Source: Seminibacterium arietis (GTDB lineage Bacteria > Pseudomonadota > Gammaproteobacteria > Enterobacterales > Pasteurellaceae). Taken from it: DNA of 64,000 bases. This document shows, piece after piece, positions 18,386-27,094 of the stretch. The stretch lies in the NCBI RefSeq assembly GCF_042675725.1, contig NZ_JBHTJN010000001.1, forward strand, positions 140,716-204,715, written 5' to 3'. The translations under genes were made by a program, and so were the position numbers. The notes under the pieces are model-generated. The model was not told the DNA's origin. It searched no databases and was given only the letters and a program-made list of their open reading frames with translations. Position 1 is the stretch's first letter; the number at the start of each line of letters is the position of its first letter.

Positions 18386-18810
18386 ACTCTTCCTTATTAA
18401 GTCAACTATAGGAATAAAATAGTAACGGAATCCTAATTTATCACAATTTCATTAACTGATAACTTTAAATTATAACAAGTTATAGACACGATATAAAGTT
18501 AGATAAATTGCAATATAACTGGATAGAGTAGCACAAATGCACGTTATCAAAACCAAACTACTAAAATTAAGTGGTAATATATAGTTCATATTAGCAATTA
18601 ATTTCTTTATATATCAATAAGCTAAGATTATTCAATTTTTTAGTTGTAGTTTTTTTGTGTGTTTGTTGTGTTGTTATGGTTTTCAGCACTGGCGGTAGTT
18701 TATTTTTCTTTTTTATTATCTTAACTTATCGTGCGTAAATCTCCACTTATCATCTTTGATTTAAGTGGAGATGTAAGCACACCCCATTAAACTCCCAAAA
18801 AAGTCAATTT
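18386..18810. other. 425-base intergenic region between the Sel1 gene and topA
   Basis: This AT-rich stretch holds the upstream region of the Sel1-protein gene and the downstream region of topA. A perfect 11-bp inverted repeat, ATCTCCACTTA (18739-18749) with TAAGTGGAGAT (18762-18772), probably ends topA transcription. A possible 20-residue hydrophobic open frame on the plus strand (ATG 18676, stop 18736-18738) ends exactly where the hairpin begins, but it has no ribosome binding site. Nothing else was recognised. Confidence 0.6.
18739..18772 (-). terminator. Probable topA terminator hairpin
   Basis: Perfect 11-bp stem with a 12-base loop, 39 bases past the topA stop. The T-tract on the minus strand is short, so termination strength is uncertain. 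Confidence 0.5.
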
Positions 18811-21417
18811 CTATTTACTACGTTCAATCCATTTTCCATCAACATAATCCATAATCCATTTAGTAGCTTTACCATTTTTTTCAGAAACTACATATTGGCG
18901 TTTTTCTTTACGACTGAAACGTACAATACTTTCATTGCCTTCAGGGTCTTTTACTGGTGCATCAGCAAGATATTGTAATTTTTCTGGTAAACGCTCTCTA
19001 TATTTAACTAGCTCAGCAACTTTTACAGGTCTACTCTCTCGAGATTTTGGAAAATTATGAGCTGACATAAACACTCCACTGGCACCATCACGCAAAACAA
19101 AATAAGCATCAGATTTTTCACATTTGAGTTCAGGAAAGTGAACAGGTTCTTCTTTAGGCGGTGCTACTTCTCCATTTTTTAGAATTTTACGAGTATTATC
19201 GCATGCTGTACATCCCATATATTTACCAAAACGTCCTAATTTTAAGTGCATATCTGCACCGCACTTATCACATTCTACAATGGGACCATCATACCCCTTA
19301 ATTTTATATTCACCCTGTTCTAAAATATAACCATCGCAATTAGGATTATTACCACAAATATGCAGCTTACGATGAGCATCAATAATATAGCTATCCATTG
19401 CTGTACCACATTTTTGGCAACGCTTACGCTCCATAAGTGCCTTAGTTTCTGATGATTCATCTAAAATATTCAATAATTCTGTTTCAGGAATTAAATTTAA
19501 AGTCGTTTTACACCGCTCTTTTGGAGGTAATGAATAACCTGTACAGCCTAAAAATACTCCTGTACTTGCCGTTCTAATCGCCATATGTCGCCCACACGTT
19601 TGACAGTTGATATTCGTCTCAACTAAGCTATTTGGCCTCATTCCACCCTCAGATTCATCTAATTCCGCTTGACTCAATTGCTCAGAAAACTCTTTGAAAA
19701 ATAAATCTAATTCTGATTTCCAATTTTTATTTCCTCCAGCAATCTGATCTAAAATATCTTCCATATTAGCGGTAAAATCGTAGCTCATTAATTCACTAAA
19801 GGATTGATTCAAACGATCAGTAACAATTTCTCCCATTTTTTCTGCATAAAAACGCCGATTTTCTGACCGCACATAACCTCGTTCCTGAATAGTAGAAATA
19901 ATAGTTGCATAAGTGGAAGGACGACCAATACCGCGTTTTTCTAACTCTTTCACTAAAGCAGCTTCAGTAAAGCGTGCTGGTGGTTTGGTAAAATGCTGCG
20001 TCGGTTGTATTTCTTTAAGCATTAATAAATCACCAACCTTCACATCAGGAAGCACCTGATCATCTGCATTTTTCCCAATTGGAGGCAGCACTTTTGTCCA
20101 ACCATCAAAACGCAAAATTCGTCCTTTTGCTTTCAGTTTATAATCACCTGCTGTTACTGTTAATGTCGATGTATCGTATTGTGCTGCAGGCATTTGGCAC
20201 GCAACGAACTGTCGCCAAATTAAATCATATAAACGTATAGCATCTTTTTCCATTGCAGATAAATCATCTGCTAAAACCTGAATATCAGAAGGACGAATCG
20301 CTTCATGTGCCTCTTGAGCATTCCCTTTACTAGAGTAAAAATTCGGTTTTTCAGGCAAATACGATTTTCCATATTGAAGTGCTATATATTCACGCACCAT
20401 CTTCAATGCATCCTGACTTAAATTAGTACTATCAGTACGCATATAGGTAATATACCCAGCTTCATATAATCGTTGAGCTAACATCATAGTTTTTTTAACA
20501 CCAAACCCTAACCTTGTACTCGCGGTTTGCTGCAGAGTTGAAGTGATAAATGGTGCTTTAGGTTTAGATCCTGTTGGCTTAGTTTCCAAATTTGATACTA
20601 AATAAGATGATTTTTGTAAAAAATCTACCGCACTTTGAGCTTCTTCTTTTTGTTTTGGATCAAAACTTTTTCCTTTAAAATCAGTCACATCTAGCCTGAT
20701 TTGTGTTGCCTCATTATTTTTTGCTAAAACTGCAAGTTGCCAATACTCTTCAGGTTTGAACGCTTTGATTTCTCGCTCACGATCAACTAATAACTTCACC
20801 GCAACAGATTGAACTCGTCCAGCTGACAATCCTCTTGCTACTTTTTTCCATAGCAAAGGAGAGACCATAAAACCAACAATACGATCTAAAAATCGTCTGG
20901 TTTGCTGGGCATTAACACGATCTAAATTAAGATGTTCAGGTTTTTCAAATGCTTGCTTTATTGCATTTTTAGTAATTTCGTTAAAAACAACTCGACTAAA
21001 ACGATTATCATCACCGCCAATAACTTCACGTAAATGCCAAGCAATAGCCTCTCCTTCTCTATCTAAATCGGTAGCAAGGTAAATGTGATCTGCTTTTTTG
21101 GCTAAAGATTTTAATTCTGAAACAACTTTTTCCTTACCTGGTAGAATTTGATAATTAGCTAGCCAGTTATGATAAGGATCTATTCCCATGCGTTTGACTA
21201 ATGCATTACGTTCTTTTTCTTTCTTAATTTGTTGTTTTTCCTCAGCACTTAATCCTTTAGTTGAAATAGACTTAGTCTTTTCTGAGGTACTACTACCGAC
21301 TGTCGGCAAATCACGGATATGTCCTACACTCGACTTTACTATATAATCACTACCCAAATATTTATTAATGGTTTTCGCTTTTGCTGGCGACTCCACAATA
21401 ACTAAGGATTTACTCAT
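18811..21417 (-). CDS. topA: DNA topoisomerase I
   Basis: TopA relaxes negative supercoils by single-strand passage. The 868-residue protein begins with the Toprim domain (LVIVESPAKAKTINKYLG; acidic DLDREGEAIAWHLRE). It carries the active-site tyrosine in AGYITYMRTDSTNLS (about residue 325). Three C-terminal four-cysteine zinc ribbons follow (CQTCGRHM..., CQKCGTAMD..., CDKCGADMH...) before a basic C-terminal domain. Length is as expected for a gamma-proteobacterium. It is monocistronic. Confidence 0.97.
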   Translation of the reverse strand: MSKSLVIVESPAKAKTINKYLGSDYIVKSSVGHIRDLPTVGSSTSEKTKSISTKGLSAEEKQQIKKEKERNALVKRMGIDPYHNWLANYQILPGKEKVVSELKSLAKKADHIYLATDLDREGEAIAWHLREVIGGDDNRFSRVVFNEITKNAIKQAFEKPEHLNLDRVNAQQTRRFLDRIVGFMVSPLLWKKVARGLSAGRVQSVAVKLLVDREREIKAFKPEEYWQLAVLAKNNEATQIRLDVTDFKGKSFDPKQKEEAQSAVDFLQKSSYLVSNLETKPTGSKPKAPFITSTLQQTASTRLGFGVKKTMMLAQRLYEAGYITYMRTDSTNLSQDALKMVREYIALQYGKSYLPEKPNFYSSKGNAQEAHEAIRPSDIQVLADDLSAMEKDAIRLYDLIWRQFVACQMPAAQYDTSTLTVTAGDYKLKAKGRILRFDGWTKVLPPIGKNADDQVLPDVKVGDLLMLKEIQPTQHFTKPPARFTEAALVKELEKRGIGRPSTYATIISTIQERGYVRSENRRFYAEKMGEIVTDRLNQSFSELMSYDFTANMEDILDQIAGGNKNWKSELDLFFKEFSEQLSQAELDESEGGMRPNSLVETNINCQTCGRHMAIRTASTGVFLGCTGYSLPPKERCKTTLNLIPETELLNILDESSETKALMERKRCQKCGTAMDSYIIDAHRKLHICGNNPNCDGYILEQGEYKIKGYDGPIVECDKCGADMHLKLGRFGKYMGCTACDNTRKILKNGEVAPPKEEPVHFPELKCEKSDAYFVLRDGASGVFMSAHNFPKSRESRPVKVAELVKYRERLPEKLQYLADAPVKDPEGNESIVRFSRKEKRQYVVSEKNGKATKWIMDYVDGKWIERSK

Positions 21418-21562
21418 TTTACGTACCTGGTGATATTCATTAATATTAAATTTCCGTTATATTGCTAACTATCGACGGTTAGGTCAACAACTTTTTTTAA
21501 AATAGATATGTAAGTGAGCAATCTAAACTCAAATTTTTATATTTAGTAAAAATTTCAGCTAA

Positions 21563-21592
21563 AAAGACCGCACTTAACATAGTGCGGTCTTT
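21563..21592 (-). terminator. sppA terminator built from an inverted uptake signal
   Basis: AAAGACCGCACT (21563-21574), loop of six, AGTGCGGTCTTT (21581-21592). On the minus strand the stem is followed by TTTTTAG. It lies six bases past the sppA stop. Confidence 0.85.
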
Positions 21593-21597
21593 GTAAT

Positions 21598-23472
21598 CTA
21601 CCGAATTATTCCACAGTTAATACAATATAAATATTGCCCTTTAGGATCATTGAATTGAGCTAATATATCTACTTTTTCTTTTGCTTGCTGTAGAGGTAAT
21701 GGTAATCCAACAAATTCTGCTATTGCATTCTTTATTACAGTTTGACTACTTCTTTTAAAATCTTTCATCAAACTGCCTAATACTGAATGATCGTCTTCTG
21801 TTAGCCATTCTACAGATATGTTATTCTCAATGCTGTCTTGCCCAATTCTCTGTAACACTAGCTCTCGTGCTTTATCCACTGCTGTGTCAAAATCACCTAA
21901 CTGATCCACTAATTTATGTTTGTAGGCATCAACCCCGCTCCATACTTGCCCTTGTGCAATTTTATCAACTTCAGCTTTTGACATTTTTCTCCCTTGACTG
22001 ACTAAAGAAATGAAACGATCATAGCCATTTTCAATTGATAATTGAATAATGTCACTTGATATACTAGATAATCCAGTGAACAGAGGATCACCTACTAATT
22101 CTGTTGTTTTGACACCATCCGCAGAAACGCCAATTCCTTTTATTGTTTTTTCAAAGCTAGGAAACATTGCAAAAATACCTATTGATCCTGTTATCGTATT
22201 TGGATCTGCAACAATATAATCAGCAGTCGAAGAAATCCAATACCCACCTGAAGCTGCCGTTGCTCCCATAGATACAACAACTGGCTTACCTTTTTTCTGT
22301 AGATTTTCAACTTCTTGGCGAATAATTTCAGAAGCAAACGCACTTCCACCAGGGCTATTCACTCGTAATATAACTGCTTTAATATCACTATCATCATAAG
22401 CTTTACGTAAAAGAGCAGCAATGCTATCTCCACCTACATTTATTTCATAACTTTCTCCATCAACAATAGTTCCTTCTACATTTACGACGGCAATTTTATT
22501 CCTACTAGATTGATGCATGCGATCAGGTAAAACACTAAGATAATCATTAAAATCAAGTAAATCTGCCGTATTTTCAGAATTTTTGCCAAAAAGCTCTGTT
22601 AATCTTTGCTCTAACGTTAAACGATCTGCTATGTGTGTAACTAACTTATTTTGCTTCGCATAAGCTGTTGCATCGCCTTTTAATTTTTTCAAAATAGCTA
22701 AATAAGAACTTTCTTCTGGCAATACAAATTGTGATGAAATACCTCTATTTTTAGCCACTGTTTCTTTATAGCTATTCCACATTTGCTTTAACCAACGCTC
22801 TGTATTGGCTTTAGCTTCAGCAGACATGCTATCACGCAAGAAAGGTTCAACCGCTGATTTATATGTTCCAACACGAAAAACATGAGGTGTAACTTTTAAA
22901 TTATCTAACAATGAATTATAAAACAGAGTTACCGCCGACATACCTTCAATTTCAACTCGTCCAATAGGATTGATGTAAATTTCATCTGCATAACTGGCAA
23001 GTAAATATTGCTTTTGAGTGTAATTATCCGCATAAACAATTACTGGTTTTCCAGTTTGTTTAAAGTATGTTATTGCATTACCAATGTAATTTAGTGCAGG
23101 CAAATCTCCACCTTCGAAATAATTTAAATCTAATACTAATCCGTGAATCCTGTTGTCATTTGCAGCAGATGTCACTGCATGCACAACATCAAATGTAGAA
23201 ATTTGCTGAGGAATATGTTGATTGTCTAGTTCTTTTAAAGTATTACGCAATGAAAGTCTATCTTCACGATTATCCATTAAGTAACCATTAAGTTTAAGAA
23301 ATAATGCTGTTTTTTCACTAAAGTGCGGTATTGTTTGGCTATTATTTGGTAATACACTTAACAAAGCAACAACGAGTAAAATAAAGAATAAAAATACGAA
23401 ATTCATGACTATATCACGAATAAAAGTTAATATTTTCCAGCATATTTTTAAAAATTGAATAAAAGATTTCAT
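21598..23472 (-). CDS. sppA: Signal peptide peptidase SppA (protease IV)
   Basis: SppA is an inner-membrane serine protease that degrades cleaved signal peptides in the periplasm. The 624-residue protein is the long, duplicated 67K type. It has one N-terminal transmembrane segment (about residues 20-40), a first half with the catalytic lysine (around VGTYKSAVEPFLRDSMS) and a second half with the catalytic serine (VVVSMGATAASGGYWIS). It is divergent from the ydjA-type nitroreductase, as in E. coli and H. influenzae. Confidence 0.95.
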   Translation of the reverse strand: MKSFIQFLKICWKILTFIRDIVMNFVFLFFILLVVALLSVLPNNSQTIPHFSEKTALFLKLNGYLMDNREDRLSLRNTLKELDNQHIPQQISTFDVVHAVTSAANDNRIHGLVLDLNYFEGGDLPALNYIGNAITYFKQTGKPVIVYADNYTQKQYLLASYADEIYINPIGRVEIEGMSAVTLFYNSLLDNLKVTPHVFRVGTYKSAVEPFLRDSMSAEAKANTERWLKQMWNSYKETVAKNRGISSQFVLPEESSYLAILKKLKGDATAYAKQNKLVTHIADRLTLEQRLTELFGKNSENTADLLDFNDYLSVLPDRMHQSSRNKIAVVNVEGTIVDGESYEINVGGDSIAALLRKAYDDSDIKAVILRVNSPGGSAFASEIIRQEVENLQKKGKPVVVSMGATAASGGYWISSTADYIVADPNTITGSIGIFAMFPSFEKTIKGIGVSADGVKTTELVGDPLFTGLSSISSDIIQLSIENGYDRFISLVSQGRKMSKAEVDKIAQGQVWSGVDAYKHKLVDQLGDFDTAVDKARELVLQRIGQDSIENNISVEWLTEDDHSVLGSLMKDFKRSSQTVIKNAIAEFVGLPLPLQQAKEKVDILAQFNDPKGQYLYCINCGIIR

Positions 23473-23640
23473 AAAGTCCCTTAAAAAATAAACAAGAACA
23501 AAAATATATTAACATAAACTATTCTTTCTATAAATCCGATGTGTAAGGTTTAAATGATTACATATTATGCTGTAATATTTAGGTTGATAAAGTATGCTAT
23601 ACTTCACACTATTATCAGTTAAATAATAAGGCTCAAATAC

Positions 23641-24195
23641 ATGGATTCACTTACATTACTAACAACTCGCCGCTCAAACAAAAAATTAATAGCACCAGCT
23701 CCAAATAAAGAACAGCTTGAAACAATGTTTAAAGCAGCATTACATGTACCTGATCATGGTCATTTACAACCCTATCGTTTTTTTGTGCTAGAAAGTGAAA
23801 AACTAGAAAGATTGTCTAATTTATTGAAAAATGCTGTCATCGAACTAAATTTAGATGAAAAATTATTAAAAAAAGCCGAATCGTTTACAACACGAACTCC
23901 AATGATTATTGCTGTCGTTTCGCATGTGACAGAAAATATAGCAAAAGTGCCAGCGTATGAACAAGAACTAACAGCGGGTTGTGCAGCTTACGCAATTCAA
24001 CTTGCGGCAAATTCTATGGGATTTGATAATGTTTGGGTAACAGGTCCTTGGATACAAGGTACAAAAATTCGTGAAGCTTTTCATTGCCGATCACAAGATA
24101 AGATCATCGGATTAATCATGATTGGAACCGCAGAAAATAAAAACCTTCTGGAAGTAAAAAAAATAAATATTAATCAAGTAGTTTGTGAATTTTAA
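23641..24195 (+). CDS. ydjA: YdjA-type FMN nitroreductase
   Basis: A 184-residue NAD(P)H nitroreductase-fold flavoprotein. It has TTRRSNKKLIAPAP at the FMN-binding N-terminus, HVPDHGHLQPYRFFVL, and AAYAIQLAANSMGFDNVWVTGPW in the core. The family (E. coli YdjA) is a small minimal nitroreductase whose physiological substrate is not established. It is divergent from sppA and is followed by a hairpin shared with the convergent peptidase gene. Confidence 0.9.
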   Translation: MDSLTLLTTRRSNKKLIAPAPNKEQLETMFKAALHVPDHGHLQPYRFFVLESEKLERLSNLLKNAVIELNLDEKLLKKAESFTTRTPMIIAVVSHVTENIAKVPAYEQELTAGCAAYAIQLAANSMGFDNVWVTGPWIQGTKIREAFHCRSQDKIIGLIMIGTAENKNLLEVKKININQVVCEF

Positions 24196-24216
24196 CATTA
24201 ACTTTTATTTGCTCAA

Positions 24217-24256
24217 TCTAGTGGTGACTTTACACAAAAAGAAAAACACCACTAGA
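24217..24256. terminator. Hairpin between ydjA and the M16 peptidase gene
   Basis: TCTAGTGGTG (24217-24226) pairs with CACCACTAGA (24247-24256) around a 20-base loop, in a 71-base convergent gap. It may serve both directions; the T-tracts are weak. Confidence 0.5.
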
Positions 24257-24266
24257 ATTAATTACT

Positions 24267-27032
24267 TTACTTCATTAAGATGGCTTCAAAACGTCCTTGT
24301 GGATTTAAAGCTTTTTTCGCTATCCTATCAAGATTCTGTTTCGTAACAATTTTGTCTAATTGTTGATATAAATAAATTAAACGCGGGCTACCGTCTAAAC
24401 GATAGCTTTGTTCGATACGATCCAACACATACAATAAAGAGTCAAATTGCTGCTTGACTTGTGTGTGCTTCTCATTCAATTTTTTTGCAACAACATCGGC
24501 CTCAACACCTTCTTGCATTATATCATCAAGAATATTATGAGCAGATTTAATCAGCTGTTCAACACGTTCAGGAGCACAACTAAAGCTAATTCGACCTTCC
24601 AATTGTGACATTTTAGGATCTTGTGATAACCAAGTATTTACAGAATAAATACCACTTTCTTTTTCTCGCAGTCTTATTCGTAATTTATCTTGAATAATAT
24701 CTGCCAACACATCAAATAAATAGTCATTTTCAGGTTGCCATTGATTTTGTGCTGTTAAATAAATTTCTACTTCAGCCCTAGGTTCTAGTAAACCTTTCAT
24801 CTTGATTTGGTGGTTTGGCACTGCTAATTTTAATGGAAACAATGACCGTTCTTGTTTTTTAACGCTTAAATTTGCAAGATATTTTTCAGCTAAAACTTTT
24901 ACTTTATTTTCCGCAATATCACCTACAATAAAATAGGTAAAATCTGTTTTATCATTAATTTTGCTCTGATAAAGTGCGGTCAATTTTTGTGGACTTTGTT
25001 GCAAAATTCCTTCATTTTGACTATAAATCGTCTCACTTTGCGGATAACGCTGTTTTGCGACTAACCTCATAAAAGCTGTTTCTCTATCCATTTGAGCGAA
25101 ATACTGTTTAGTTTCCTGGTTGTATTTTGACCAAACTTTAGATGAAATAGGTGCAGCTTGTAATTTCAAGCGAAATAAATGTAAGATTGTACCTAAATCA
25201 GTTGACTTACCAACACCAACAAATCCTTGTTGATAATCATCAACTAAAGTAGAAAATACTACTGGACTGTGAGATAAAGTTTGATTAATTTCTGCTTGTG
25301 GAGCATTACCAATACCCGTTTCATCAACTAATGCTACTGCTGTACGTAATAAATGATATTCGTCTCTAGGAATTGAACGTAAACCACCAGTCGTCAACGC
25401 TTTAAAATACACTTGATTTGGTTGCTTATCAGAATAATGATAAATCAGCGAGCTACCATTAGCTAATCGAAATTCCGTAATATTACCTTTTGAATGATAT
25501 TTTTCTTTTTTTACGGTAGCTGGCTTTAAGTCTAAAATTGGTAACCCTTTTACCGCACTTTCTTGCTGATTATATTGAGTAAGTGAACTAGACATTATTT
25601 TTTGCCAAGCTTGTTCAATATTAGTTACTGTAAAATTTAATTTTTTATCAGGGTAAGGCTGAGTAACTAGCAATAATTTTGCTTTTAATTCTATAATTTC
25701 ATTAAACGCATGATTCAAATCAACTAATTTTAATTGTGACAAGATTTGTCTATTTAACTGATATTTATCCTGCGAAGATAAACTCACTTGATTATTTGCG
25801 ACAACTGGAATTAAATCATCCGCTAATTTTAAACTTCCCGCTTTAATTACTAATTGTTTTTCATTCAATTCTGTCAATCTTTGTATTTCTTCTTGAAATT
25901 CCTGTTCAGTAAAGCCAAATTTATGTATCTGTGCTATAAACTCAAATAATTGATTAATAACTTCTTGATAATTAGTATCTGTTAACTGTAATGAAAACAT
26001 ATTTTGCAAACTAAATTTACCTAAATAAGTTTGATAAAAATTACCTGAACTAATAGATTGCTGCTGTTTTTCCCATTGTTGTAATCGCAAATTAATTAAC
26101 CTAATAATCATTTGCTGAATAAATTCTTTTTTGTACTCTGCTACTGTTTCTGTTGAATGAATATCACGTAAAAAACTAAGTTCAATTGTTGGTACATTAA
26201 TTCCTTTTTCAGAAAGGGTGGACAATCGCCAATGATTAATTAAAGGAATTCTATAATCTGGTTGCAAAAGTTTAGTTGCACTTTGAACATTTTTTTTCGA
26301 TAACTTCGTTTTTACTAACTTTTCAATTTCACTTGCATTAATATCGCCGACAACAATAAGAGACATATTATCTGGACGATACCATTTCTGATAAAAATCT
26401 TTCACTCTAGAGGCTGAAACATTTTTAATAACATTGACATCTCCAATAGGATCACGTAAAACGTAGCGAGAACCTTGCATTTCTACCGCACTTTTTTTAT
26501 TGCCTAAACGCAACATTGGGCTTAATCTTGCTCGCCATTCTTCTAATACAATACCTCTTTCAGCATCTAAATCTTTAGGAAAAATAGTTACATTATTCAT
26601 CCATTCATTTAATACATCAAATGCAAGATCAAGTTTGTTAAAATCATTTTTTGCTAAATTTAGCGTATAAACAGTATTTTCAAAATCAGTAAATGCATTA
26701 ATATCCCGTGCAAATTTAATGCCTAATTGTTCTAGGGCATCAATAATAGTATTTTCAGGATAATTTGTAGTACCATTAAATGCCATATGTTCAACAATAT
26801 GAGCGACACCTCGTTGATCATTATCTTCATGCATAGAACCTGCATTTACAACTAAACGAATATAAACTCGTTCTGCTGGTTGATTATTCAGCAAAATATA
26901 ATACTTCAACCCATTATCCAAACGACCTCGTAAAATATTGTCGTCAAAAGGCAAAGTCTGTGATTCCGTCAAAGATAAAGAAGTGCTACAGGCTGATAAA
27001 AAAAGGGAAAAGATAAAGAAAAATTTTTTCAT
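24267..27032 (-). CDS. Lipoprotein M16 zinc peptidase, PqqL/FusC-like
   Basis: A 921-residue peptidase of the M16 (pitrilysin) family. The N-terminus is a lipoprotein signal with the lipobox LSAC (cysteine at residue 15), so the protein should be anchored in the periplasm. The inverted zinc motif HIVEH is at residues 78-82 (HIVEHMAFNGT), followed by tandem M16 domains. Length and layout fit E. coli PqqL and Pectobacterium FusC, which digest imported iron proteins. It is transcribed after a TonB-dependent receptor, 62 bases downstream of it, an arrangement that matches YddB-PqqL and FusA-FusC. An equivalent pair exists in H. influenzae (HI1368/HI1369, from memory). The imported substrate is unknown. 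Confidence 0.85.
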   Translation of the reverse strand: MKKFFFIFSLFLSACSTSLSLTESQTLPFDDNILRGRLDNGLKYYILLNNQPAERVYIRLVVNAGSMHEDNDQRGVAHIVEHMAFNGTTNYPENTIIDALEQLGIKFARDINAFTDFENTVYTLNLAKNDFNKLDLAFDVLNEWMNNVTIFPKDLDAERGIVLEEWRARLSPMLRLGNKKSAVEMQGSRYVLRDPIGDVNVIKNVSASRVKDFYQKWYRPDNMSLIVVGDINASEIEKLVKTKLSKKNVQSATKLLQPDYRIPLINHWRLSTLSEKGINVPTIELSFLRDIHSTETVAEYKKEFIQQMIIRLINLRLQQWEKQQQSISSGNFYQTYLGKFSLQNMFSLQLTDTNYQEVINQLFEFIAQIHKFGFTEQEFQEEIQRLTELNEKQLVIKAGSLKLADDLIPVVANNQVSLSSQDKYQLNRQILSQLKLVDLNHAFNEIIELKAKLLLVTQPYPDKKLNFTVTNIEQAWQKIMSSSLTQYNQQESAVKGLPILDLKPATVKKEKYHSKGNITEFRLANGSSLIYHYSDKQPNQVYFKALTTGGLRSIPRDEYHLLRTAVALVDETGIGNAPQAEINQTLSHSPVVFSTLVDDYQQGFVGVGKSTDLGTILHLFRLKLQAAPISSKVWSKYNQETKQYFAQMDRETAFMRLVAKQRYPQSETIYSQNEGILQQSPQKLTALYQSKINDKTDFTYFIVGDIAENKVKVLAEKYLANLSVKKQERSLFPLKLAVPNHQIKMKGLLEPRAEVEIYLTAQNQWQPENDYLFDVLADIIQDKLRIRLREKESGIYSVNTWLSQDPKMSQLEGRISFSCAPERVEQLIKSAHNILDDIMQEGVEADVVAKKLNEKHTQVKQQFDSLLYVLDRIEQSYRLDGSPRLIYLYQQLDKIVTKQNLDRIAKKALNPQGRFEAILMK

Positions 27033-27049
27033 TCATTTCTCCAATTGCC

Positions 27050-27075
27050 AATCTACGGAGAAAACTCCGTAGATT
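27050..27075 (-). terminator. Intercistronic hairpin between receptor and peptidase genes
   Basis: AATCTACGGAG (27050-27060) and CTCCGTAGATT (27065-27075) form an 11-bp perfect stem with a four-base loop. It sits just after the receptor stop and before the peptidase ribosome binding site. No T-run follows on the minus strand, so it may stabilise or partly terminate the message rather than end it. Confidence 0.55.
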
Positions 27076-27094
27076 TTACAATTTATAAGATAAA

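Noticed and set aside
18691..18698. GGCGGTAG, the core of the ops element for RfaH
   Set aside because: It is not upstream of a polysaccharide operon; the surface-glycan cluster is 44 kb away and has no such motif in its promoter region. Likely chance.
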